Of a stretch of 64,000 nucleotides of DNA, positions 38,474 to 48,194 are shown piece after piece. Made by a program: the position numbers and the translations under genes. The DNA is taken from contig NZ_JAHHZO010000009.1 of NCBI RefSeq assembly GCF_018760785.1, positions 124,001 through 188,000 of the forward strand, in the 5' to 3' direction. The notes beneath the pieces are model-generated. The model made no database searches, had not been told where the DNA came from, and saw only the letters and a program-made list of their open reading frames with translations. Positions within the stretch are counted from its first letter, which is position 1; every line of letters begins with the position of its first letter. The stretch comes from Rhizobium sp. CSW-27 (GTDB lineage Bacteria; Pseudomonadota; Alphaproteobacteria; Rhizobiales; Rhizobiaceae).

Positions 38474-39358
38474 TCAGATTTCGGGATTAAAGAGGGGTTT
38501 GGGAAGGCCGGGGATTTCCGTGCGCATGGCAAACAGCGCGCCGGCGAGCGGGTATTCGGCGCGTTCTGCATCCGGCCGGCCAATGCTGGCGCTGGTGCAG
38601 TAGAGGGTGCGCATGTCCGGCCCGCCGAAGGTCACCATGGTCGGGCATTTTGCCGGCACCGGGTATTCGGCGAGAAGCCGACCGTCCGACGCATAACGCT
38701 GCACGCGACCGCCTTCGAAGAGTGCGGTCCAGTAGCAGCCGTCAGCATCGACAGCGCCGCCATCCGGGCGGCCCTTGTCTGTCTCGGAGCCGAAACTGGC
38801 AAAGAGCTGGCGATTGGTCGCCGCGCCGGTCTCGACATCATAATCGTAGGTGTAGAGCGAATAACGCAGCGTATCGGAATGGTAGAGCCGTTTGCCATCT
38901 GGCGAGAACGCCACGCCATTCGACGTGAAGAGCTCTCCGGCAATCTTATGTAGGCCGTGGATGTCGTAGCGATAGAGGCTGGCAATACCCCGCTCGCGCG
39001 TCTCATCCACGGTGCCGGCGATGAAGCGGCCGGCCGGATCGACCATGCCGTCATTGAAGCGGCTCACCGCCTGGTCTTCCGGATTGTCCGCCAGCTTGCG
39101 CAGCAGTTGACCGGTCGACGAGATCAGCCAGATGCCGGAGCGTAAGCCGGCCACGAAACCGCCGTCCTTTGCCAGGCCGATACAGCCCACCTCTTCCGGC
39201 AGATCAATGGTGCCGAGCGAACCGTCAGCCGGATCGAAACGGTGAATGCGCTTATGCTTGATGTCGACGAAATAGAGCACCTGTTCGGCGACCGACCAGA
39301 GCGGGCATTCGCCAAGCGCACATTTCGCATCGAGAACGAGATCGAAGCCGGTTGCCAC
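38474..39358 (-). CDS. SMP-30/gluconolactonase family, probable sulfogluconolactonase
   Basis: Six-bladed beta-propeller metal hydrolase of 294 residues. SMP-30 markers include LGECPLWSVAEQVLYFVDI with the metal-ligand Glu, RFNDGMVDPAGRFIAGT with the Asn/Asp ligands, and YHSDTLRYSLYTYDYD with another Asp ligand. It would open 6-deoxy-6-sulfogluconolactone to the acid. It sits between the aldolase and dehydrogenase genes with gaps of about 10 bp. Confidence 0.89.
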   Translation of the reverse strand: MATGFDLVLDAKCALGECPLWSVAEQVLYFVDIKHKRIHRFDPADGSLGTIDLPEEVGCIGLAKDGGFVAGLRSGIWLISSTGQLLRKLADNPEDQAVSRFNDGMVDPAGRFIAGTVDETRERGIASLYRYDIHGLHKIAGELFTSNGVAFSPDGKRLYHSDTLRYSLYTYDYDVETGAATNRQLFASFGSETDKGRPDGGAVDADGCYWTALFEGGRVQRYASDGRLLAEYPVPAKCPTMVTFGGPDMRTLYCTSASIGRPDAERAEYPLAGALFAMRTEIPGLPKPLFNPEI

Positions 39359-39368
39359 CTAGATCTCC

Positions 39369-40175
39369 TCAATACGCTGCGCTTGGGGCAGCGGCGGCCG
39401 GCTTTGCTTCGCCCTTCATCTGGCCCAGCCAGTCATTGGCGCGGCCAGTCATCATGGCGATGTCGGAGGCAATTGCCGCGTAGTCGTACCCGTAACCGAT
39501 GAAGCGCTTCACCATGTCCGGGTTCGGGCCGACAATGCCGATCGGCTTTCCGGCCGCATGGGCGTCCTTCGCTGCTTTTTCGATCAGCGCCTGGACCTCG
39601 GGATGCGCGATGTTGCCGATATGGCCCATGGCGGCCGACAGATCGCCCGGACCGACAAAGAGCGCGTCGATGCCATCCACGGCGGCGATTTCCGGCAGGC
39701 GCTCGATCGCCTCCGGCGTTTCCAGCTGCACGATGGTGCAGACATCGTCATTGGCGTTCTTCAGGTAATTCGGGATCGTGCCGAATTTCGAGCCGCGATG
39801 AACGGCAGCAACGCCGCGAATGCCATGGGGCGGATAACGGGTATAAGAGGCGGCGGCTTTTGCTTCTTCGGCCGTCTGCACGAAGGGCAGCATCACGGTG
39901 CGGGCGCCTGCATCCATGCAGCGCTTGACGAGGACCTGATCGTTCCAGGCCAGGCGAACGACGGCATCGGCCGGCGTGCAGCCGATGGCACGCAGGATAT
40001 GGGCAAGATCGGAGACTTCGATCGGCACATGTTCCATGTCCACGACCAGGAAATCGAAGCCGGCGTACCCGAGCGCTTCGGCACTGGCGGGCGCCGCCGC
40101 CATCAGCCAGGTGCCGAGCGGCGTCGCGCGAGTCTTGTCGGAGAGCCAGGATTTGAAGGGGTTCAGCGTACTCAT
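39369..40175 (-). CDS. HpcH/HpaI aldolase, probable KDSG aldolase
   Basis: Class II aldolase of 268 residues; in sulfo-ED it splits 2-keto-3,6-dideoxy-6-sulfogluconate to pyruvate and sulfolactaldehyde. Family regions: GTWLMAAAPASAEALGYAGF, catalytic DMEHVP, RTVMLPFVQTAEEAK, PPHGIRGVA and LFVGPGDLSAAMGH. It is encoded 11 bp after the dehydratase gene, whose product is its substrate. The pyruvate feeds central metabolism; the sulfolactaldehyde needs a dehydrogenase that is absent here. Confidence 0.88.
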   Translation of the reverse strand: MSTLNPFKSWLSDKTRATPLGTWLMAAAPASAEALGYAGFDFLVVDMEHVPIEVSDLAHILRAIGCTPADAVVRLAWNDQVLVKRCMDAGARTVMLPFVQTAEEAKAAASYTRYPPHGIRGVAAVHRGSKFGTIPNYLKNANDDVCTIVQLETPEAIERLPEIAAVDGIDALFVGPGDLSAAMGHIGNIAHPEVQALIEKAAKDAHAAGKPIGIVGPNPDMVKRFIGYGYDYAAIASDIAMMTGRANDWLGQMKGEAKPAAAAPSAAY

Positions 40176-40186
40176 GGGCTCGTCCT

Positions 40187-41923
40187 TTAGAAAATGACCG
40201 GGTCCGGCACTTTCGCCGGGCCACTCAGGAAATCGAAATCGCAGCCCTGGTCAGCCTGGCTGACGTGGCTCTGGTAGAGTGCCGCAAAGGACCGCTCGTA
40301 GATGCGCGCCGTTGGTTTCCATTCGGCACGGCGTGCCGCCAGTTCCTCGTCGCTAACCTTCATGTTGATGGTGCCGGCGGCGACATCCAGTTCGATGAGA
40401 TCGCCGGTTTTCACCAGAGCCAGCGGGCCACCGACAGCGGCTTCCGGCGAGACATGCAGGATGCAGGTGCCGTAATGCGTGCCGCTCATGCGCGCATCCG
40501 AGATGCGCACCATGTCGCGCACGCCCTGTTTCAGAAGCTTCTTCGGGATCGGCAGGTTGCCCCATTCCGGCATGCCGGGTGCGCCGACGGGCCCGGCATT
40601 GCGCAGAATGATGACGGTGTCTTCCGTCACGTCCACGTCCGGCTTGTCGAGCGTCTTGTTCATCGTTGCCGGATCATCGAAGACGATCGCCGGACCCACA
40701 TGCTTGAGGAATTTCGGGTTGGCGGCGGAGGATTTCATCACCGCGCCGTTTGGTGCCAGATTGCCGCGCAGCACTTCCAGCGTCTTGCCCTTCGACAGAG
40801 GTACCACCGGATTGCTCTCATCGCGGATCACTTCGTCATTCCAGCATTCGGCATCGGCGATGTTCTCGCCGATCGTCCTGCCGTTGACGGTCGGCCGCGA
40901 AAGATCGAGATGATGCGAGAACTTCTTCAGCAGCGCGTTGAGGCCGCCGGCAAAATAGAAATCCTCCATCAGGTATTCGCCCGAGGGGAAGACATTGGCG
41001 GCCACCGGAACCTTCGCGGCCATCGCCGACATGTCGTCGAGCGTCAGCGCGACACCCGCCCGGTTCGCCATGGCAATCAGATGCACCGCGGCATTGGTGG
41101 AACCGCCCATGGCCATATAGGCGACAAGGCCGTTCTCGAAGCTTGCCTTGTTGAGGATATCGGAGGGTTTGAGATCCTCCCAGACCATCTCGACAATGCG
41201 CACGCCGCAGGCGGACGCCATGCGCGGATGGCCGGAATCGACGGCGGGAATGGAGGATGCGCCGGGCAGCGTCATGCCCATCGCATCGGCAATCGAGGTC
41301 ATCGTCGAGGCCGTGCCGATGGTGTTGCAGGTGCCGGCGGAGCGGGTCATCCGGCTTTCCAGATCCACCCAGTCATCCTTGGTGATATTGCCGGCGCGAA
41401 GTTCGTCCCAGTATTTCTTGGTATGCGTGCCGGCGCCGGTCTTGATGCCGCGCCACTGGCCGTTCGCCATCGGGCCTGCCGGGCAATAGATCACCGGGAT
41501 ATCCATCGAGAAGGCGCCCATCAGCAGGCCGGGCGTGGACTTGTCGCAACCGCCGAGCAGGACGGCCCCGTCGATCGGGTGCGAGCGCAGCAGTTCCTCG
41601 CATTCCATGGCAAGGAAGTTGCGGTAGAGCATGGTGGTGGGTTTCACCATCACCTCGCCCACGGAAAGCGCCGGCATTTCCACCGGATAACCGCCCGCCT
41701 GCCACACGCCGCGCTTCACCGCTTCCGCGCGGTCGCGCAGGTGCGCATGGCACGGGCTCATCTCGCTCCAGGTGTTGATGATGCCGATCACGGGCCGGCC
41801 CATGAACTCCTCGCGTCGCATGCCCATCTGCTGGGTGCGCTGGCGATGCGCGAAACCGCGCATGTCATCGGAGGCAAACCAGCGCTGGCTGCGCAATTCG
41901 GACAGTTCTTTTCTGCGTGTCAT
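40187..41923 (-). CDS. IlvD/Edd-family dehydratase, probable sulfogluconate dehydratase
   Basis: Iron-sulfur dehydratase of 578 residues that would convert 6-deoxy-6-sulfogluconate to KDSG. IlvD/Edd signatures are intact: LLGGCDKSTPGLLMGA and SAGTCNTIGTASTM with the cluster cysteines, DARMSGTHYGTCILHV near the end. The start at 41923 (MTRRKELSEL) is 5 bp after the permease stop; the frame is open upstream only inside that gene. The family also includes pentonate and gluconate dehydratases, so the sulfo-substrate is inferred from the operon. Confidence 0.9.
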   Translation of the reverse strand: MTRRKELSELRSQRWFASDDMRGFAHRQRTQQMGMRREEFMGRPVIGIINTWSEMSPCHAHLRDRAEAVKRGVWQAGGYPVEMPALSVGEVMVKPTTMLYRNFLAMECEELLRSHPIDGAVLLGGCDKSTPGLLMGAFSMDIPVIYCPAGPMANGQWRGIKTGAGTHTKKYWDELRAGNITKDDWVDLESRMTRSAGTCNTIGTASTMTSIADAMGMTLPGASSIPAVDSGHPRMASACGVRIVEMVWEDLKPSDILNKASFENGLVAYMAMGGSTNAAVHLIAMANRAGVALTLDDMSAMAAKVPVAANVFPSGEYLMEDFYFAGGLNALLKKFSHHLDLSRPTVNGRTIGENIADAECWNDEVIRDESNPVVPLSKGKTLEVLRGNLAPNGAVMKSSAANPKFLKHVGPAIVFDDPATMNKTLDKPDVDVTEDTVIILRNAGPVGAPGMPEWGNLPIPKKLLKQGVRDMVRISDARMSGTHYGTCILHVSPEAAVGGPLALVKTGDLIELDVAAGTINMKVSDEELAARRAEWKPTARIYERSFAALYQSHVSQADQGCDFDFLSGPAKVPDPVIF

Positions 41924-41928
41924 GCGCG

Positions 41929-42783
41929 TTATCCCTTGATGCCGCCTGCGGTGAGGCCGGAGACGACGCGCTCCTGGAAGATCACGATAAGGATCGCGAC
42001 CGGCACGATGCCGACGACGAGGGCTGCGGAAATCACCGGCCAGGGGAAGGCGAATTCGCCCTGATAAAGCTGGATGCCGACCGGCAGGGTTCTGAGCGCC
42101 GGATTGGAGTTGAAGGACAGCGCCAGCAGGAACTCGTCCCAGGCATTGACGAAGGCGAGAATGCCCGCCGTGAAGACACCCGGCGCGCAGAGCGGCACGA
42201 CGACCTTGAAAAGCGCGCCAAGCCGCGTGCAGCCATCGATCATCGCGGCATTTTCGAGGTCGCGCGGAATGCCTTCGAAGAAGGAGACGAGCATCAGCGT
42301 ACAGACCGGCAGCGAGAGCACCGTGTAGGGCAGGATCAGCGCGATCCAGGTATTGAGCAGGTTCAGCGCCCGCATGATCTCGAAGAGCGGCACCAGCAAG
42401 GTCACCAGCGGGAACGTGGAGACCGCAATGATGGCCGACAGAATGAGGCCCCGGTATTTGAGGTTCAGCCGGGCCAGCGCATAGGCCGCCAATACGGAGA
42501 CCAGCAGTGTCGTGCAGGTGGACAACAACGCCACCATGAAGCTGTTGAACAGGAAGATGTGCAACGGCTGGTCGGAAAAGGCCTGCATGTAGTTGGCAAC
42601 CGTCGGGGCATGCGGAAACCAGGTGATCGGCTTTACCGTCAGCTCCGCTTCGGTCTTCAGCGAGGTGAAGAGGATCCACAGCGCCGGGAACATGCCGTTG
42701 ACCAGGAGGATGGTGGCCGCAATGAAGCGCAGCGGCTTGCCGGAGAAGAAGGATGCGGGGCCTTCAGCAGTAACGTGGCTCAT
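41929..42783 (-). CDS. ABC transporter permease for sulfoquinovose/SQGro (MalG type)
   Basis: CUT1 inner-membrane permease of 284 residues. Six membrane segments, and the EAA loop in IPRDLENAAMIDGCTRLGALF. It follows the MalF-type permease by 3 bp and precedes the dehydratase by 5 bp, a tight transport-to-catabolism junction. The ligand is inferred from the sulfoquinovosidase operon. Confidence 0.9.
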   Translation of the reverse strand: MSHVTAEGPASFFSGKPLRFIAATILLVNGMFPALWILFTSLKTEAELTVKPITWFPHAPTVANYMQAFSDQPLHIFLFNSFMVALLSTCTTLLVSVLAAYALARLNLKYRGLILSAIIAVSTFPLVTLLVPLFEIMRALNLLNTWIALILPYTVLSLPVCTLMLVSFFEGIPRDLENAAMIDGCTRLGALFKVVVPLCAPGVFTAGILAFVNAWDEFLLALSFNSNPALRTLPVGIQLYQGEFAFPWPVISAALVVGIVPVAILIVIFQERVVSGLTAGGIKG

Positions 42784-42786
42784 GGC

Positions 42787-43719
42787 TTACTCCTTGGTCC
42801 GGATGATGCGCAGGTAGACGACGGTGACGCACATGGAGAGCAGGAACATCACGACCGCCAGCGCCGAGCCGTAGCCGAGGTCGAGGAAGGAGACGGTGTT
42901 CTGGTGGATGTACATGGCGAGCGTCGCCGTGGAGGTGCCGGGGCCGCCGCCGGTCATCATGTAGGGAATGTCGAAGGTCTGCAGTGCGGTGATGGTGCGG
43001 AAGATCAGCGCAACGACGATCGCCGGTTTCAGGAGCGGCAACGTGATCTCGAAGAACTGGCGCAGGCGCCCGGCGCCATCCACGTCCGCAGCTTCGTAGA
43101 GCGAGCGCGGAATGGTCTGCAGGCCGGCGAGGATGATCAGCGCCATGAAGGACGAGGTCTTCCAGATGATCGTCAGACAGATCGCGGCAAAGGCGAGGTC
43201 CGGAGAGTTGAACCAGATCACGCCTTCGATGCCGAAGCGGTTCAACACATCGTTGACCACGCCATATTCGGAATGGAAGAACCAGGCGAAGATCAGGCCC
43301 GCAAACGAGAGCGGCAGCGCCCAGGGGATGAGCAGCGAAAGACGCACCGGCCATTGCGTGCGGAAGGGCAGGTTGGCAAGCAGGGCCAGCCCCATGCCGA
43401 CCACCAGCGCGCCGGGCACGGTGATCAGCGTGATCAGCACCGTGTTCCAGGTGGTTTCCCAGAAGACCGGATCCTCGATCATCAGCTGGTAGTTCTCGAG
43501 GCCGACGAATTCGGCAGGCAGACCGGAGGTCAGCGACAGGGAAAAGAAGCTGGTATAGGCCAGCCGCGCCACGGGATAGACGATGATCAGCGACAGCAGG
43601 ATCGCGGCCGGCGCCAGAAGCAGAACGGCCAGCGCCCGGTCGCTCAGGTCCAGCATCCTGGTCCAGGCGGGCGGCTCTTTTTCGATCCTTTGGGTGGTGG
43701 TGAGGGTGGAGGTGGTCAC
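42787..43719 (-). CDS. ABC transporter permease for sulfoquinovose/SQGro (MalF type)
   Basis: CUT1 permease of 310 residues from the GTG at 43719, which has GGAG 8 bp upstream. The frame can be read from a TTG at 43752, but that codon has no good ribosome site. The first membrane segment is ALAVLLLAPAAILLSLIIVY; the EAA loop is PRSLYEAADVDGAGRLRQFF. It lies between the binding-protein gene and the second permease. Confidence 0.88.
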   Translation of the reverse strand: MTTSTLTTTQRIEKEPPAWTRMLDLSDRALAVLLLAPAAILLSLIIVYPVARLAYTSFFSLSLTSGLPAEFVGLENYQLMIEDPVFWETTWNTVLITLITVPGALVVGMGLALLANLPFRTQWPVRLSLLIPWALPLSFAGLIFAWFFHSEYGVVNDVLNRFGIEGVIWFNSPDLAFAAICLTIIWKTSSFMALIILAGLQTIPRSLYEAADVDGAGRLRQFFEITLPLLKPAIVVALIFRTITALQTFDIPYMMTGGGPGTSTATLAMYIHQNTVSFLDLGYGSALAVVMFLLSMCVTVVYLRIIRTKE

Positions 43720-43855
43720 CGTCGCAACTCCGGCGCTAGGGTCATCAGTCAACGGACATCCGTCGGCGCAGCGGAAATGGCCGCGCCGTTCAATGTCCAG
43801 GAGGGAAGGGGCGGAAAAACCGCGCCCCTTCCGGTCATGTTTGAGGGCGCAGCCT

Positions 43856-45193
<1,338 letters not shown>

Positions 45194-46270
45194 TCAGTGA
45201 ATGGCACGCTCCGTTGCGGCATCGAACAGATGAACCTTCGACGGATCGAGGCCGAGATGCAGCTCCGCGCCCGGCTCCGGACGGATTTCCGGCGGCAGGC
45301 GCGCCGTCAGCATGTCCGAACCGATCAGGAAATGCACAAGCGTATCGGAGCCGAGCGGCTCGACGACCTGAACCCTCGCGGTCAGCGTCATGGCCGGATC
45401 GGCCACGGTGACGAAATGCTCCGGACGGATGCCGACGATCAGATCGCGACCGGCCATGGCGCCCTGCCGGCCACGCGCCAGCTGCGCCAAGGGCAGGCGA
45501 TCGCCACTGGCGAAGGAAAGAGCATCGCCATCGACCTTCGCCCGGGCGAAGTTCATTGCCGGCGAACCGACGAAGCCGCCGACAAACACGCTCTGCGGCT
45601 GGTTGTAGACCTCGTCCGGCGTGCCGACCTGCTCGATATCGCCGCCGCGCAGGATGACGATGCGATCGGCCAGCGTCATGGCCTCGACCTGGTCATGCGT
45701 GACATAGATGATGGTGGTGCCGATCTGCTGGTGCAGGCGCTTGATTTCCGTGCGCACCTGGCCACGCAGCTTGGCATCGAGGTTGGACAGCGGCTCATCG
45801 AACAGGAAGACCTGCGGGCGGCGCACGATGGCGCGACCCATGGCGACGCGCTGGCGCTGGCCACCGGAAAGCTGGCCGGGACGACGGTCAAGCAGATGCG
45901 CGATGCCGAGCATCTCGGCCGCCTCGTTGATGCGACCCTCGGCATCCTTCATGGACACGCCGCGCACCTTCAGGCTGAATCCCATGTTCTCGCGCACGGT
46001 CTTGTGCGGATAAAGCGCGTAATCCTGAAACACCATGGCGATGTCTCGCTCGCGCGGCGCAAGCTTGTTGACGACGCGCTCGCCGATGCGGATCTCGCCG
46101 CCGCTGATCGATTCGAGGCCCGCGACCATGCGCAGCGTCGTGGACTTGCCGCAGCCCGAAGGGCCGACGAAGACGACGAACTCGCCGTCCTGAATGTCCA
46201 GGTCGATACCCTTGACGATTTTGAGCGAGCCGTAGCTCTTTTCAAGTTTGCGAAGGCTGACAGACGCCAT
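45194..46270 (-). CDS. ABC transporter ATPase (UgpC/MsmK type)
   Basis: ATPase of 358 residues for the sulfoquinovose importer. Walker A GPSGCGKST, Q-loop VFQDYALYPHKTV, signature LSGGQRQRV, Walker B VFLFDEPLSNLDAKLR, and the C-terminal regulatory (TOBE/MalK-like) domain with GIRPEHF. The ATG at 46270 (MASVSLRKLE) has GGGAGGAA upstream. It is the first gene of the leftward operon, directly behind the operator pair shared with the LacI gene. Confidence 0.92.
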   Translation of the reverse strand: MASVSLRKLEKSYGSLKIVKGIDLDIQDGEFVVFVGPSGCGKSTTLRMVAGLESISGGEIRIGERVVNKLAPRERDIAMVFQDYALYPHKTVRENMGFSLKVRGVSMKDAEGRINEAAEMLGIAHLLDRRPGQLSGGQRQRVAMGRAIVRRPQVFLFDEPLSNLDAKLRGQVRTEIKRLHQQIGTTIIYVTHDQVEAMTLADRIVILRGGDIEQVGTPDEVYNQPQSVFVGGFVGSPAMNFARAKVDGDALSFASGDRLPLAQLARGRQGAMAGRDLIVGIRPEHFVTVADPAMTLTARVQVVEPLGSDTLVHFLIGSDMLTARLPPEIRPEPGAELHLGLDPSKVHLFDAATERAIH

Positions 46271-46329
46271 TCGTTCCTCCCCTACACAAGGGGCGATCCT
46301 CCCCCTGCCGCATTCCAATGGCGCGGATC

Positions 46330-46340
46330 ATAGCGCTACG
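46330..46340. promoter_or_regulatory. LacI-type operator 1 before the sulfoquinovose operon
   Basis: ATAGCGCTACG, with the palindromic core TAGCGCTA (46331-46338), 60 bp upstream of the ATPase start. A second copy of the core lies 164 bp away next to the LacI gene. Two phased copies of a LacI-family core in a divergent promoter are strong evidence for repressor binding. Confidence 0.72.
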
Positions 46341-46492
46341 ATTGATAAATGCAATGCCCTATCTGTTTTTCGAGAAACGAAGTGCAGAATGGCATGCCTA
46401 TCGCGGAAATTAGCGTTATTTTACATCAAGTACGTGACATATTGTGGAAAATCCGATTGCTGTCACACGGGGAAAAGAGTAGATTTTCCCAT

Positions 46493-46504
46493 CGTAGCGC
46501 TACG
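46493..46504. promoter_or_regulatory. LacI-type operator 2 before the LacI gene
   Basis: The perfect 12-bp palindrome CGTAGCGCTACG ends 10 bp before the LacI start codon and overlaps the region of its ribosome site. It shares the core TAGCGCTA with the site at 46330-46340. The position suggests autoregulation and possible looping between the two sites. Confidence 0.75.
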
Positions 46505-46514
46505 TGGGGGAGAC

Positions 46515-47567
46515 ATGGCAGACCAGATCAGGCCGGAACACGAGCGTCCGGTGCGACGCCGTCGCAAGATGCAGAGCATCACCATGGCCGACGTGGCGGA
46601 ACTGGCCAAGGTTTCGCCTTCGACCGTTTCGCTCTACCTGCGTCGGCCGGAGGCGGTATCTGCAAGCGCCGGCAGTGCGATTGCACGGGCCATCGACAAA
46701 CTCAATTACGTGCCGAACCTTGTGGCAGGCGGACTTGCCGCGGCATCGTCGCGCGCCGTCTCCATCATCGTGCCGTCGGTGCGCAACGCCTTCTTCGCCG
46801 AAACGGTGTCTGCCATGCAGGCGGCGCTGCGCAGGGAGCGTCTGCAGGTGATCCTCGGCCATACCGAATATGACGAGCGCGAGGAGGAGGATCTGGTGCG
46901 CACGGCGCTGTCCTGGGCGCCGGCGGCCATCGTGCTGACCGGCCTCTCGCACAGCGATGCCACCCGGCGCATGCTGAGCAAGACCACCGTGCCGGTGATC
47001 GAGATCTGGGAACTCGGCGGGCCGCAGATCGACACGGCCATCGGCTTTCATCACCAGCAGGTGGGAGCGGCCTCCGCGCGCCATCTGATCCAGCAGGGCC
47101 GGCGGCATCTCGCCTATCTCGGGGCGCGCATGCACGAGGACCGTCGTGCGCGGCTGCGCTGCGACGGCTTCATTGCGGCGGCGCAGGAGGCCGGTGTCTG
47201 CGTGGATGTCATCCAGCATCCGGCACCCGCTTCGGCGGAGGTCGGCGCCATGCTGATTGCCGAGGCACTGCAGCAGCACCCCTCCACCGACGGGGTGACC
47301 TGCTCGAACGACCATGTGGCGCTGGGCGTGCTGTTCGAATGCGAGCGGCTCGGCCTTGCCGTGCCGGACAGGCTGGCGGTGGTGGGCTTCGGCGATCTCA
47401 GCTTCAGCGCCGCCTGCAATCCGCCCCTTACCACCATCCGCCCCTCCGGCGACCTGATCGGCAAGGAAGCGGCGCGGCTGATCATCGAGCATCTGGCCGG
47501 CCATGAGACACCGGCCCATGCGACGATCGATACCCGCTTCACGCTGCTGCATCGCCGCAGTAGCTGA
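46515..47567 (+). CDS. LacI-family repressor of the sulfoquinovose operon
   Basis: Regulator of 350 residues. The helix-turn-helix is ITMADVAELAKVSPSTVSLYL, preceded by a basic 20-residue N-terminal tail (RPVRRRRKM), followed by the sugar-binding effector domain with VVGFGDLSFSAACNPPLTTI. The ATG at 46515 has GGGGGAG upstream. It is divergent from the ATPase gene with two operators between them; the natural inducer is probably sulfoquinovose or its glycoside. Confidence 0.9.
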   Translation: MADQIRPEHERPVRRRRKMQSITMADVAELAKVSPSTVSLYLRRPEAVSASAGSAIARAIDKLNYVPNLVAGGLAAASSRAVSIIVPSVRNAFFAETVSAMQAALRRERLQVILGHTEYDEREEEDLVRTALSWAPAAIVLTGLSHSDATRRMLSKTTVPVIEIWELGGPQIDTAIGFHHQQVGAASARHLIQQGRRHLAYLGARMHEDRRARLRCDGFIAAAQEAGVCVDVIQHPAPASAEVGAMLIAEALQQHPSTDGVTCSNDHVALGVLFECERLGLAVPDRLAVVGFGDLSFSAACNPPLTTIRPSGDLIGKEAARLIIEHLAGHETPAHATIDTRFTLLHRRSS

Positions 47568-47612
47568 GGCGGGCAGGGGCCGCGCCGAGATCGACAGGAC
47601 CTCGACCGGATG

Positions 47613-48194
47613 TCAGAGCGAACCGGCGCGATCCTCGATGGTGACCAGCAGGATACCGCCGCAACCATCGAAAGACACGGCAGGATCGTCGGACGGCACC
47701 AGCACGCAGTCCCAGGTTGCCAGCTCGGTCCGCGCCGTACCGTCCGACAGCCACACCCGCCCCGTGGTGCAGAACACCGCCCTCAGCACGGGTGCAGGCG
47801 CCAGATCGAGCGGCAGCGAGGCGCGCTCGACGCGGTGGCATGCGACACCGCGCCGGGTCATCACGTTGAGATCGATCACGCTGCCATCCAGCAGCACCGC
47901 AAAACTGTCACGGTCTGCCGCAAAGGCATGCGGCGGGGCCATGCGATTGAGGGCAATGGCCGCCTCACCCTCGGTTTCCAGCAGAATGCCGCCGCCGGAG
48001 AGAATGGTCAGCGTGCGATCAACGCCGGGGAAGGCCGAGAAGGAGCCGTCCGTGGCGACCGTCGCCATGCTGATACGCCAGTCGAAATTGTCGAGCCCGG
48101 CGCCCGGCGGAAAGATAGCGATTTCCGCCGTCTCGCCGCCGCCGTTCTTCCAGGGCATGCGCCTGTAATCCTGAGCCTTGAGGATCTGCATCAT
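47613..48194 (-). CDS. hutD: HutD family protein
   Basis: Cupin-like protein of 193 residues that accompanies histidine utilisation and is thought to limit it. Markers are MPWKNGGGETAEIAIFP, DFDWRISMA-like FDWRISMATV, and GGGILLE. Its first codon shares bases with the hutU stop, so it is translationally coupled. It is the last gene of the leftward hut operon and converges on the LacI gene with a 45-bp gap. Confidence 0.88.
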   Translation of the reverse strand: MMQILKAQDYRRMPWKNGGGETAEIAIFPPGAGLDNFDWRISMATVATDGSFSAFPGVDRTLTILSGGGILLETEGEAAIALNRMAPPHAFAADRDSFAVLLDGSVIDLNVMTRRGVACHRVERASLPLDLAPAPVLRAVFCTTGRVWLSDGTARTELATWDCVLVPSDDPAVSFDGCGGILLVTIEDRAGSL

